Below are positions 10,500-21,654 of a stretch of 64,000 nucleotides of DNA, in pieces. Source of the DNA: Cepaea nemoralis (Eukaryota > Mollusca > Gastropoda > Stylommatophora > Helicidae); assembly GCA_014155875.1 (NCBI GenBank), contig JACEFZ010001339.1, forward strand, positions 95,448-159,447, in the 5' to 3' direction. The translations under genes and the position numbers were made by a program. The notes below the pieces were generated by a model. That model saw only the letters and a list, made by a program, of their open reading frames with translations, was not told the DNA's origin and searched no databases. Each line of letters begins with the position of its first letter. The stretch's first letter is position 1.

Positions 10500-11460
10500 T
10501 GCTACATGATCCCAACACACCAACGTCTCAATAACCCTCTCATACATGTTTGGAGACATTTCTCTTTCCTGAAAGTATGTTCGTATTCGCTAACTCTTAT
10601 GTACTTCAAACAATTAATACGTATTTTTACTGGTGCCTGTGTAATCTGTGTTCTCATTAACTGTTTCCAATTACGTCTATCTTCTTCGTTATCATTTCGT
10701 TCTCTTGGAATAGACCAACACCTGCACGTGTGTTCCTTGCATGAGCCACACTGTCTTCTGTAGATGATGCAAGCTTTCATAAAGTTAGACATCAACTGTT
10801 TCCTGCAGCCCCAGACTTAGCCTTTCTGAACTGTACATTGGTGTAGTATGTATTCTGCAGTCTCAGGTTAGACATTGTTTACCTTTAGTCATTGTCATTA
10901 TGTGCAGTGCCGAGAAGAGAAGGCAATCGCATGCACCATCTCACAAGTTGACCAGAATATGTGTTCATGTCTCGATTGCGTCATTTGAGTCTTGGTTGCG
11001 TCATTTGACCAACCGTTTAGAGGTATTTATCTGTTTCCTCTTGCTCTTGTCCCACAAAGCTTCCCTGTTGTCACTGCGTTAATTCCAATACATATTGCTT
11101 TTATAACACTGATTCCATTGTTTGCACTCTAGTTACCCACACATTCAACAGCACACATGTACATTTTGCTCTGCTACCCATTCATACTTGGTGCCGTGCT
11201 AACGCACTGGTCTCGTACACTCAGTTCCCAGCACAGTGGTCTGCGTGTCAGTCCTTGATAGTGGCGGAATCATTTCTGACCAGTATGCGGGTCATCCCAG
11301 TATCAAATACTGGGCATCAGAGATTAGCAATATCGGTCAGCGCATTACTGACCATATTGCCTCTAGTGTGATGTTTGGTCAAAGAGAACTACAATTGATG
11401 AGTAATCCCTAAGACAACTAGTATTTCACAAAATTGTACCTACACACAACCTCCTTACAC
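10500..11460. other. Unassigned intronic stretch
   Basis: No coding homology was recognised. A weakly tRNA-like stretch near 11190-11250 was too diverged to call. Confidence 0.4.
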
Positions 11461-11502
11461 GTACATGAGAGTAAATAAATACGGCACAGAAATAATACTA
11501 AC

Positions 11503-11605
11503 ATAACTCTCTCCTTGTTGTCTCCTAGAGTCAGCTTGAGGTTTCCCAGCTCTGGGTAAAACTCAGCCCGGGGAATGATGACATCAAGCAGACCTTGCGA
11601 TATCT
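11503..11605 (-). CDS. MGAT4-like exon, YPEL segment
   Basis: A 103-base exon, acceptor TTTTCTACAG and donor AT|GTTAGT. It has two leading bases, 33 codons and two trailing bases. The peptide reads [20 protein letters not shown] and then [13 protein letters not shown]. GLLxVI, the aromatic-proline FYPxLxNL and the GDxxERV ending are family signatures in the nucleotide-sugar-binding half. The trailing AT joins the A of the next exon as an isoleucine codon directly before WRSKQN. Confidence 0.9.
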
Positions 11606-12050
11606 CTGTAGAAAACCTGGGAAATCAGCTCAGCCATTACATTATCGATAATCAAAAATAAGAAAATCAAGGGAAATAAATACCAGCTTACAAAGAGCAT
11701 TAAAAAGAGCGCATAACATGAATTTACACCTCCCCTTAAGACTTCACTGAACTAATTTGAGGAAGAGAAAAAGAAGAAGATGACATTGAACCGTTGACCA
11801 GTGTTACACAAGTGATTTTATGGTTTTTAAGGTCATTCTGTGCCAGTCATCCAAATATTGTCATACTGGGGGTACTTGTGAGTAGAACCAAGCTTAAGGC
11901 AACAGAAATTATCACCCAGAGAAAGGCCAAAGAAAAGATTATTGCAGGATGTGACGGATGATCTCGAGATGGGGACACTGAATATTTTGCTTATGTCCGA
12001 GAAGAATTCCGGACCGTTAGTATGAGAGCGAGGTTCCGCAAAGGACATGC

Positions 12051-12125
12051 TACTGAATGAATGAATGAATGAATGAATGAATGAATGAACGAATGAATGA
12101 ATGAATGAATGAATGAATGAATGAG
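12051..12125. repeat. (ATGA)n microsatellite
   Basis: About 18 ATGA/GTGA units next to an interspersed repeat copy at 12130-12262. Confidence 0.93.
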
Positions 12126-12129
12126 TGAG

Positions 12130-12262
12130 TGAATATAATGTGGTATGTTCGTACTTGTGCGCGTTGTTGCGGACTAGAGAGCAATTTAGGATTGTAATTG
12201 TTGATGGCTCCATCAATATACACCGTCGATCCATGTTTTCCGTTAGGGGATGAGATGATGAT
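12130..12262 (+). mobile_element. Interspersed repeat R1, copy 1
   Basis: It matches 13590-13735, sharing acttgtgcgcgttg, gagcaa, aggatt, ccatgttttc and a gggatgagatgatgatg-type end. No coding content was recognised. The GATGATG end suggests a LINE or SINE 3' terminus. Confidence 0.6.
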
Positions 12263-12404
12263 GCTTTTGTTAACGTAATAATGCAGATATTACAGCTTGG
12301 TCAGATGTATTAGTGTTACCTTTCTAGGCAGGCTAAGAGAGGGACCATGCTGCATGGGCAACACATGGTCTCTACAATTCAGCTCAGGTGTTGTGCTCTT
12401 GAGA

Positions 12405-12478
12405 GGTTATTATGCCTTTATTTAAGCACAATGAATATAGTCTGTCAAGGCGGCAAGGTGCCTATATATATATATATT
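12405..12478 (+). mobile_element. 3' end of the zinc-finger LINE family
   Basis: gttattatgcctttatttaa, agcacaatg and gtctgtcaaggcggcaaggt match the 3' end just after the LINE frame at 60349-61707 (61709-61770). Here the tail is (TA)n; there it is (GT)n. Confidence 0.75.
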
Positions 12479-12479
12479 T

Positions 12480-13480
12480 ATGTAAATGTCAAGTCCCCTA
12501 GGTTCCCCCTAATCTAACGCCCACGACGAATATCTTCGTGTCTGGTGTAAAGCCCTAAGGGACGGTGTCTATACGTCCACTGCGCTAACACATAAAGATC
12601 ATTGATCCAAAGCTGTCCAGACACGAAAGTTCATGTTTATCCAGACTGGGTAGATCAAATATGAATTGTGCTTTGCCCATCACACTGTACTACTTTCTAA
12701 TGTCAACTTTGCGTGTTTTTATAGGAGGTATGCTACAAGCCTCGATCTCATCTGGGTATTAGGATAATTTCCAACTAGCATCGATCTAATATCTCATCTA
12801 TTGTTAGTGTGGATAATTCCATTCATGACATTACTGCGAATAAAACAACATAATTTTATATAAAACGACAATCGCTACACGATCTGACTTTGCTCGGGCT
12901 GTGATCGAATACAAAGTAACATTACATTTAAACGGGTATATTTTGTTGATCTTGTTGTGTTGAGAGTTAAGGAAGCGTAGTGGCCAGACACAACCCATGA
13001 CGGGCAATTGGACACATCCGAATTAGAGCGGGCTGTTTAAATCGCCCTGGGTTGCCAGGTTGATCCTGCCTAAAAAGGATACCAGGAAGTATCATGGGGA
13101 GTAAAGGCGACCGGCTTGGCATTAACCCTATCAACCATTGAATTCCGATTGGTCTATAAAATCATACGTTTAAGCTATACACCCTATGCGTCTTAAGGTC
13201 TAATAAGGGGTCTAAATTAGGATCTAAAACGGTCCTTTACTTTACTTATTTATTTTCGTAGAATTTCTTTCTCTATAAATTCTTGATAGTGGCATAGAAC
13301 TGTCATGGTAATATAAGACATTGGTCAGGGAAATCCGGAAGCGGGACATGAAGGCCACCAATACCATGAAAACACATGAGGCATTGAAAGTGGTGGAGTT
13401 AACGGAAGATAACTTTCCGCCAGGTCATGGTGAACTATTTAATCATTTACTTTGACATGGGGTCATGATGAACTATTTCC
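12480..13480. other. Unassigned intronic stretch
   Basis: No gene, repeat family or RNA recognised. A short gttgatcctgcc near 13060 resembles the start of 18S rRNA, but the surroundings do not. Confidence 0.4.
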
Positions 13481-13500
13481 TCATTTACTTACAAGCCCAC

Positions 13501-13555
13501 CAGCTTTACACTTTATAACAGCCTCTTTGACGTTTAACGGGCACGTTCGTGTAAT
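13501..13555 (-). CDS. MGAT4-like exon, short linker helix
   Basis: A 55-base exon with acceptor CCCCCTAGAG and donor GCTG|GTGGGC. It encodes 18 codons (ITRTCPLNVKEAVIKCKA) plus one base. That G joins the AG that opens exon 11503-11605 to make a glutamate. The length of 18 residues between the preceding SIAE and the following EIS is within one residue of what I expect for family members, which is the main reason for calling it. A second possible donor 6 bases downstream (CTT|GTAAGT) is a better consensus, but it would leave the wrong phase for the next exon. Confidence 0.68.
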
Positions 13556-13589
13556 CTCTAGGGGGCTATGCTGATAATGGCAGTAGAGA

Positions 13590-13735
13590 GGACTTGATCT
13601 GGTATATTCATACTTGTGCGCGTTGGTTGGATCAAAGAGCAACGTAGGATTATGATTGCTGATTGTTCCATCAAGATACACCCTAGCTCCATGTTTTCAG
13701 TGTGGGGATGAAGTGAGATGATGATGATTTTTAAA
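13590..13735 (+). mobile_element. Interspersed repeat R1, copy 2
   Basis: Second copy of the 12130-12262 repeat, again ending at gagatgatgatgattttt. It lies about 35 bases from the short MGAT4-like exon. Confidence 0.6.
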
Positions 13736-14307
13736 TATAACAATGAAGACATGAGGAAGAGAAACAAATATTAAGAAATCAGGACTAAAGTTGGGGTTAT
13801 AGCAGCGCTAGATGTCATTAAAAAAACAGCAAGTTAAATAATTCACATCACAACCTCGTCCTCCCGGCATATTCTATCAGCCGTCTCACAAGCCTGACAT
13901 TTGTGCTCTACCTAGGACAGCTGTGTTGGTAGGCCAGTACTCTAGCTGTAACAAACATCTCAAGCAGCATCGTTGCACCCATAACAAATATATTTGCTAG
14001 CAGTCATAATTATCATGACTGGAATATTTCATAAGTGTGTCAGCTTGAGAACTGTTGTCACCTGTTTATAAACAGTTTGCATTGTCTAGTGCAGGGGTCA
14101 CTAAACTTTTTTCACGGCGGGCCGGATAACTGAAAAAATGACGAGCGCGGGCCGCATACTCATTCTGTACAATACTTGCACCGAGTCTCCGTGGCAAATG
14201 TCTTATGGACGCGGTTCGTAATCCCGTATACCCGCGTTCGAAACATAGATGCGCGCGATGTGGCAGCAGACCGCATTGCACTGGTTTTTTTACGCTATGG
14301 TATGGGT

Positions 14308-14415
14308 GGGGGTCGTTCAGAAAGCAATGGCAAACTACTAACGTAAACTTGCCAAGACATCAACAACAGCAAAAAATGCTGGTGTTGACTGCAAACGTCC
14401 TGTAAAGGATATGCA
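14308..14415 (+). mobile_element. SINE family C, body fragment
   Basis: It contains GCAATGGCAAACTACT, aacttgccaagacatcaaca and cgtcctgtaaaggatatgca. This is the body and 3' end of the SINE whose fuller copies lie at 14832-15076, 28478-28715 and 51015-51260. The tRNA head is missing. Confidence 0.75.
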
Positions 14416-14639
14416 ACTAACGTTAACAACACTTGCAAGCCAGAATGAACTCTCTGGGAAAAAATGACGAAAAACTAAGTTAATCATGGGTGAGTGGCGT
14501 GCAATGCACACAAAAAACAAAGACAACCAACATATTTATTTACTACGAAAGGTTATCAAAGAAGGCGACGTTAGCAACAAAGATAGTTACATCAGACCTA
14601 GTGTGCACATATACGAATCTCACAAACTAAGCAGCAAAA

Positions 14640-16686
14640 AAGGTTAGTGAGATTTGTGAAGCTGATATTTGGCTTTCAAGATTTCATCCATGTTTGGTTT
14701 AGGAATTGCAGCATCCAATCTAGAGAATTGCTTTCAAATGTTCATCAGTCAATCTCGTTCGATGTATTGATTTCACATATTTCATTTTTGAAAATGTTTG
14801 CTCACAGACATAAGTTGTTCCAAGCACTGATCACCATTTTTTTTCCATATCCTTTACAGGACATCGCTGTCAACATCAGCATCTTTCAGCTGATTGTTGA
14901 TTTCTTGGCAAGATTACGCTCAGTAGTTTGCCATTGCTTTCTGAGCGACCGGCTCACATACCCCGTAAGTTACCGACGCGGAGAGAACTGATACCAATTC
15001 TCGCTCACATCACGTTACTTTCGAGAGTATACGGGATTACGGAGAAATTCGTGTAACCCGTAGACCAGGGAGATCGGCACTGATGCCATACCAGCGGCAA
15101 ATTGCTTCAGTTTCGGAAACTCAACACCAGCTAAGCAGCGGTAAAATTCAATAACTTTTCCTTCTCTGAGCTTCTGTTTCAACAAGTCATTTGCTTGCAA
15201 ATCAGTGAGCTTCAACTGTAGTTCAACTAGCACATCATCAAGGTTACAATCAAACGGATTCTGAACAGAAGAATGTCACTTTTCAAGTTCTGTCAGGATC
15301 TGAAAATATCACAAACAAATGCTTCTTCAAGTCACGAATAATATTTTTTTCGGAAAATCGAGTTTGACATCTTCGGCGATTGTAGCGCAAAACTCTTTAA
15401 AACAGTGAAAATGAGAAACGTTTTCTCCTTCCTGTTGTATTAAAAACAATGACAGCTATCTCCGAAATCCTTTTGATGATTCTGTAGAGATCACAGACGA
15501 GATTATTCTTTCCCAGAAGTTTCAAATTCAGATCATTCATGTTTGATATGATGTTGACCAAAAATGACAAATTTGACAGCCAAGTAGGACTGGCAGCTGT
15601 GGATCAGCTCTATTGTTTTCGGTGAGGAAAACATCTATTTCGTTTCGGAGATTGTGAAAACGAAACATGACTTGACCGCAGCTGAGCCACACTCACTGAT
15701 GTGTGATAAGGCAAGTCACAGAAGTCAGAATCAATTTCTTCAAGAAACGCCTGGAACTGACGGTGATTGAGTGCATATCCCCGAATGAAGTTCACAGCAG
15801 AAACGACTGGTTTCAGTACACAAGAAATATCTAAGTCTTTCCCCACAGAGTGCTTGCTGATGTATGACGCAGTGTATGAACAGAGCGCACGGAATTTGCA
15901 AATTTTCCAACTGAGTCCTGATCTGTACCATCAGACTCTTCCTCATTCCAGCCATGCTTTTTCCTCCATCAAAGCTGATTCCACTGAAAGTAATAGTTTT
16001 TGCACATCCATTAAAATGTCTTTTCCTGTTGTTGTTCCATGCATGCTGCAAACGGATGCCAACTCTTCCGTTATCTGAAAGTCCAAATTGACACCACAAA
16101 TGAACACGAGAAGTTGTGACGTACTCGAGAGATCAGTAGACTCATACAGCGCCAGAGAATACCACAACACGTTCCTAGTTTTCTCGCGTATCTGTAGCAC
16201 TATGTTCTCTCCAAATTCTTCTGTTCTTCGCACAACTGAACTTGCCGTAAGGCAGATAGTTCCAAACAAATCGGCTTTCTCAGGACACAAGTCATTTGCT
16301 GCTTCCATAATACACTCTTTGATGAAGTTGCCATCAGTAAACTGTTTTCCTCGTTCTGCCATCTTATACACAATGTTGTAGCTTGTAAGAGTGACAGATT
16401 CTTTTCCAGCAAACTTTATCGTGAAGAGATTTCTTTGTGTTTCAAAACCACGTTTCATGGACTCATATTTCTCAGAGCGTAACTTTCCAGAAAACTTTCA
16501 ATACGTTGATAGATGTTTTGTTTCGTAGTGACACCGAAGATTGTACTCTTTCAATATGGCAACACTTTAGCTGCATATTACGCAACTGGTTTTCCGGTCC
16601 TTTGTTTCCACAAAGAAGTACTTTACTCCCCATTCTTCATTGAAAACGCGACACTCGGCGTCCACTTTTCTTTTCTTAGTAGCCAT
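14640..16686 (-). pseudogene. hAT transposase (BED finger, GTF2I-repeat-protein-like), broken
   Basis: It starts at the ATG at 16686 with MATKKRKVDAECRVFNEEWG. A BED-type finger follows (CVIC, then after a frameshift HYETKH near 16510). Downstream pieces match the family order: GKQFTDGNFIKECIMEAAND, SYNIVYKMAERGKQF and ITEELASVCSMHGTTTGKDI at 15943-16458; HCVIHQQALCGE near 15850; AVNFIRGYALNHRQFQAFLE near 15780; and a C-terminal dimerisation block (QLKLTDLQANDLLKQKL, then CEQTFSKMK and RLTDEHLKAIL). Many frameshifts and stops, plus a SINE at 14832-15076, kill it. Similar host-domesticated genes exist, but this copy is plainly dead. Confidence 0.85.
14832..15076 (-). mobile_element. SINE family C inserted in the hAT transposase
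   Basis: Exact octamers gcactgat flank it (14824-14831 and 15077-15084). On the minus strand it has a head starting near the right edge, the body with GCAATGGCAAACTACTG, and a cctgtaaaggatatgg end followed by A-rich sequence. Deleting it brings two hAT-homologous coding segments together. Confidence 0.88.
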
Positions 16687-16915
16687 AATGAAGGGTGAAG
16701 TACACGGGATCTGAAAATGAAAAAGACATTGAAGTAGAAACATAATTAAAATCCTATTGACACACAAGAAAAGCAGGCTACTTGGGGTCACTGATGAAGC
16801 TACGGCTCACCATAGGTACATATAAAGTTTATAGATACTTATGGTAATAGAATATATCTCATAATAAGGTTTGCAAAATATATAAATAGGGCCGGCCTAA
16901 ATAAACAGCCTAGAG

Positions 16916-17115
16916 CAGAGTTTTTCAACCGGGGTTCCGAGAGTGGCAGCCAGGGGTTCCGCGGAAACAGACCGAAATCGCCTAAATGCAACATTTCTGC
17001 CCATCTGGTTTATTACATAAAGTACTACAGACACTTGGATCATCGCACAGAGTTCCTTGAGCAACGTAAAAATTTGCGTAAGGATCTGCTCCAGCAGAAA
17101 GATTGAAAAACACTG
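16916..17115. mobile_element. 200-bp MITE, hAT type
   Basis: Terminal inverted repeats CAGAGTTTTTCAACC and CAGTGTTTTTCAATC bound it. The flanking octamers gcctagag (16908-16915) and gcctagcg (17116-17123) agree at 7 of 8 positions, as for hAT 8-bp duplications. It has no coding capacity. Confidence 0.8.
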
Positions 17116-17392
17116 GCCTAGCGACCAGTTCTATTAACACCTTGACCGGGGAATTCTTCTGATCTGGGGTTAATATTTAGTAATAACACGAGGCTTCTAT
17201 GACATTTTTATGCTATGTTTTTTACTTTATTGCCTCTATTCACACTTGTAGTTCTCTTACCTATCACTACCAAACATAGAAATCCTTGTTACATACTTAT
17301 AAAATGGATGACTGGCAAAAATAAGTAAATTTTTCTGGAGCATTGGAATTGTGTTGACAGCCGGACGCATCTGGGGGAGGGATAGATAGATA

Positions 17393-17404
17393 TGTGTGTG
17401 TGTG

Positions 17405-17451
<47 letters not shown>
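17393..17451. repeat. (GT)n microsatellite
   Basis: Nearly pure GT dinucleotides with one T interruption. Confidence 0.95.
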
Positions 17452-17452
<1 letters not shown>

Positions 17453-17659
17453 GCTATGGAAACCACGGTAATGTCAGAGCGTGGGCGGCGCTACAACGAG
17501 CCTGGAAAGGACTTGGGATGATGCGAAATACGTAAACATTACAATAAACAAGAACATCTAGATACAATAATTTATAACTGAAAATTGTAAATGTAAGACA
17601 CATAGTAGCCAGAAGTCTCCGCACGTGTGAATCAATCAATCAGTCAGGTTCCGTCTCCA

Positions 17660-18020
17660 CAATGAAGGTTGGCTACAATGGATCTCAACACTGTCTCTCG
17701 CCTTGACTGTACATTATATCAGGCTGATGTTCGTCCATCTCTTGATGTTATCTTCCCACTTGTATCGTTGTCTACCTCTTGCTCGCTTGCCCTCAACCTT
17801 GCCCTCCAGTATGGTTTTTATAAGAGTATCATGTCTTTTAACGTGGCCGAAAATATTTCACATTGCCTCCTCTTTATTTCTTTCATCAACTCTCTCTTCA
17901 TTCCCAGTTTTTCTAGAACCTCTGCATTTGATTGATTTTGTTTCCACGAAATACGACATATTCGTCTGTATATCCACATATCCAGAGTCTCTATGCGACT
18001 GTCTATAGTATGTCCCGAAA
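17660..18020 (-). pseudogene. LINE C-terminal fragment
   Basis: One minus frame reads RIETLDMWIYRRICRISWK and then VLEKLGMKRELMKEIKRRQ. This is the WxYRRMLxISW...VLxxxG block found after the reverse transcriptase in many invertebrate LINEs. It continues in another frame with a GKVEGKRARGRQR-like block. Confidence 0.8.
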
Positions 18021-18307
18021 AGAATGCCTTCATTCACGATCAATTATTTTGAAAACTGTCTGTTGCATCGTTATGAAATTTTTCCAGCCGTCTTATATTT
18101 ACCCCCACCCAAGGAATATGTCTTTGATAGGTCCAAAAGCAACTTAAATCATCGAAAGCGGCGACATTTCTTTGATGTTTTGCTGAAAAACTAGTGATTT
18201 CTCGCTAACAAATTTATGTTTACAGTAATGAAAGCCCCGCCAATTCAGATGACACACAAGGCGTATCCGGATTCGTATGGGAGTGGGTGCAATGAAAGAA
18301 GTAGCTT

Positions 18308-18536
18308 AAAATCGACAGGGTCGGCTGCATTGCACCGGGTTTTTATCCCATATGGCTCAGTTTCTTTCCGCAGCGCGGAAAGCGTCGCACAAAGCGCGAA
18401 CTCCGTACCTCCAGCGACGACCCTCGGGAGTCTCCGAAAAAATGCACTCGTGAAATGAAGGACGCGGCCCGGAATCGAACATACAACCTTCGGAGCCCGA
18501 GTCAGACGGCTTGACCACTTCACCACGGAGAATCCC
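18308..18536 (-). mobile_element. tRNA-derived SINE, family B
   Basis: Reverse-strand A box (TGGTGAAGTGGTCAAGC) and B-box region (GTTCGATTCC) are clear near 18465-18530. The body carries tttccgcgctgcgg and gcaccgggtttttatccc in plus orientation. Other copies: 20382-20665, 22655-22885, 37545-37693, 44370-44760. Confidence 0.8.
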
Positions 18537-19439
18537 GAGAGGGGTGCAATGTGTAATATTAGTAAAGACAGAGAATTTACAGAGGCATGGGGTAAATAAT
18601 TTGTAAATTGACAGGAAAGTAGAAGGAATATATTTCTTACCTTATTTTTCATTTCCTTCTTGTTTCTTCAGCTGCTGGTTAATAATGTGTACACAAGTAT
18701 TCGTGTTAGCTTTTTATATTGAGTTCGTGAAAGCTTCCAAATAGCTGTGCGTTAATGTGCGTATGGAGTGACCAGAAATGATACCGCAATTTAGTCATCA
18801 TGTTTCCATTTTTAAGGATCTGTTCAGCTGTCTGTGTAGTTTGTTCACACGTACACATGGGTGACAGACCCGCTTTGAGTCTTCGTGAAAGATTGTCTAC
18901 TCTGCTGTTTACCGTTCAGAGACGGAACATGATTACCTGTTTTGCACTATGAAAATAGTTGTCAGTGTCTCTGTAGTGGGCTTTCTTCTTAACGACCAAG
19001 ATGTTGGTCCTCTTTTCATTGAAGTTTATAGATTGATTCGTATGCACGTGTGTTGTCCCCTAATTTGACAACGTGTTTGCTCTCACGTTTCTTGTTATGC
19101 CACAATATGTCAGTTTCCACCGCAATATTACTCTTCTGTTGGTATTCAATGCGTTTAGTGTGTGTGTGTGTTTTTTTTTTTCAATACAGTTGTTTGTCAC
19201 CGCTGAGGGCTTGCGGAATTGAAAATTCATCACTGTGGAATACAAACTGTTGCCATTGACATTATGCTGATGCTGTAATGTTTAGGGCCTGCAATTCATT
19301 CTGAATATTTGTAGCAAAATATCCCAGTTGGTGTGCACGTGGATTAAGGTCTGCGATCTGCTCAGACCTTAATCTGTGTCGGACGATTCCAGTAGGTTGA
19401 TGACTGCTCTCGGTTGCATAAAATTCAATCCATCCTTTC

Positions 19440-20900
19440 TCCAATAATCCTCTTCCTCTTTCAACACATGGTCCTCACATTTTCCCAGTAACTTTTATCA
19501 ATATTTAATAGCGCGGACTGGATTAGTATCCTGACGTCAGACAATTTGAATATAGTATTGTCAGCTGCCACCTGTCCTTTAATTTTAGCCCACACAAGTT
19601 CTATAGGGTTAAAATGAGAATGGTACGGCGGAAGTCTCAAGCACCCATGACGATGCTCTTCTATCAACTTGTCGATTTGATATTTCTTGCTTTTTGGCGT
19701 CTGTTTTACAAGGGACAACAATTCTAGCTAGAAATACGTTTCTGGAAATGGTATGTTTTCCATTCGGAGTCATATCTTTATTGCTCCCTTTGTGCTCGAT
19801 GCTGTAGGTATTTTGTCTTCTTGGGCAACAACATTGATATCATGCATTGTCCATAATTGGACACGACGGTCTATCTAGGGATGGAAGCACAGTATTCTCG
19901 AGCCAATCTCTAAATACATTACCATTCATCTTATTATGATAAACTCTATTGTCTGTATGCTTTGATACGAACACGAGCCCAGCATTCTGTTGTAAGCCAT
20001 TATGCGTATTACCAGCATGGGCCATGACCAAAAGCTGTCCTATACTACTGGGCACATATCGCTTTATCTGTCCATCCACTGATTGCCATTCCTTATCACT
20101 TGTGTGGTGCGCATTGATCCACATTTCATCCAAACACACTATGCCATAATTTTCTTTGCGCATTTCCCTTATTTCACGTAGGTATCTGCTTCTCATGGCT
20201 CCTAAATGCGGTTGCTCGCAAAGATTATTTCTACCGCCCTTGTACTTTCAAATAGTGAAGATAATGTCCTTATAATTTTCCACAAAGTTGTTTTGGATAG
20301 CTCTATGTTATTGTTCTTTCTGAACCAAACCCTAAGTTTTCTTACAGTCACTGTTTCTTTGGCATCCAGCATTTTTATAATGCTGGATAATCCTGGATAT
20401 AAAATCCAAAATTTTATAATTTTAGGAGTCTCCGTGGCGAAGTGGTCAAGCATTTTGACTCGGGCTCCAAAGGTCGTGGGTTTCATTCCGGGCCGCATCC
20501 TTCGGTTCACGAGTTAAATTTTTCAGAGACTTCTGTGGGTCGTCGCTAGAGCTGCGGAGTTCGTGCTTTGTGCGATGCTTTCCGCGCTGCGGAAAGAGAC
20601 CGAGCCATATGGGATAGAACCCGGTGCAATGAAGTCGACCCTGTCGAATATTAAGCGACTTTTAAAGCATTTTTATAATAGCTCGCCTTATGACATCTTT
20701 GTCAAAGCTGTCTACAATAATCTTTCTACCTACCGTTTTGTTATTGCGTGGTGGTTTAATTCCAGATTCTTGCACCCATCGACGAAATTACCGTTTACTC
20801 AAACCCAATGCATGCACTGTTCTTTTTTCGGAATTTGTAATAGTATAAAAGTTTCCTGCGATCAGCTTCTTGACAAAAATATGTGTACAACTTCATAGCG
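19440..20900 (-). pseudogene. Tc1/IS630-like DDE transposase, interrupted
   Basis: The N-terminal part (20680-20890) encodes WVQESGIKPPRNN and GRKIIVDSFDKDVIRRAIIKM. After the SINE at 20382-20665 the frame resumes with DAKETVTVRKLRVWFRKNN, a helix-turn-helix. The catalytic part shows GIVCLDEMWINAHHTSDKEW (first D) and then PIMDNA (second D). After a disrupted stretch it shows LPPYHSHFNPIELVWAKIKG (the E). Gaps and frameshifts between 19720 and 19840 inactivate it. Terminal inverted repeats were not located. Confidence 0.85.
20382..20665 (+). mobile_element. SINE family B inserted in the DDE transposase
   Basis: Fourteen-base duplications agcatttttataat lie at 20368-20381 and 20666-20679. The tRNA-like head starts at about 20426 (GTCTCCGTGGCGAAGTGGTC, with GGTCGTGGGTTTCATTCC as B box), so about 44 A/T-rich bases precede it inside the insertion. 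Confidence 0.88.
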
Positions 20901-21560
20901 ATTCTTTGAAGTGTACAATTTCGCATTCAATCCCATTGAAAAATATTAACACATTTCAATGTTAGCGATAAGTGGTAAGATTTAGAGGGAAAAAAAAACA
21001 TATTATTCAGGTTTCATGAAATAACCCACATTTTGAGACACCTCTGAACAGTCCTAGTTTGAACAACGCGGTGAGATGGCATAAGGCCAATCCCTTCAAA
21101 ACACGTACAATATTCAACATTGAGTGCTGATTGTCTGGCTACGCTGTAATAGATTTAAAATTATGAAGTTAATCTCAGACCCGTAAATTATATACCGCAT
21201 ATAAACAATATTTGAAATCTGCTGTAAAATCTCAAGAACAAAAATTTTTTTGTTGGTGGACATAATGATAAGGTTATATACTAAATCTCATCATTTCCCC
21301 TCAGTTGGTTACTGAGATATGGATGTTTATATTGGGGGGGGGGGGGGGGGAGACACAAACTATAGTTGTTTGTTCAATGCCCAAGCTTCCGCGCCATACA
21401 GTAGTTTTGAATATACGTAGCATTTGACAATTATCATCTTTAATGCGCTGTTAATTTCACTATATATTAATACTGATTTTGTGAGGAGATCACCTATTAT
21501 TCTAAATATAATATTTGACATTTAAATTGTTTCACAACGCCTCGAGTTCCATACGTAATT
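20900..21560. other. Unassigned A/T-rich stretch inside the hAT span
   Basis: No gene recognised. It contains a run of about 15 G at 21335-21349. Confidence 0.4.
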
Positions 21561-21654
21561 TCAAGCATTTTCGATTACCGTCGGCGGGCCGGATGAAATG
21601 ACGTCGGGGGCCAATCCGGCCCTCGGTCCGTAGTTTGGTGACCCCTGAGCTAGA

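Larger units (their letters stand above)
14092..21647 (-). mobile_element. hAT transposon, decayed, with nested insertions
   Basis: The left end reads CAGGGGTCACTAAACT, and the right end is the inverse CAGGGGTCACCAAACT. Both ends carry a subterminal cggcgggccggat block. The minus-strand transposase relic (16686 to about 14640) lies near the left end. Between 16.7 and 21.5 kb there are a MITE, a (GT)n run, a LINE fragment, two SINEs and a Tc1-like element. The flanking octamers gtctagtg and agctagac share only the central CTAG, so the two ends could also come from separate but related insertions. Confidence 0.6.

Noticed and set aside
13050..13080. gttgatcctgcc as the start of an 18S rRNA gene
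   Set aside because: Only 12 bases match; the following sequence is not rRNA-like.
13495..13500. Use of the stronger donor CTT|GTAAGT six bases downstream for exon 13501-13555
   Set aside because: It would end in phase 0, which does not fit the two leading bases of exon 11503-11605.
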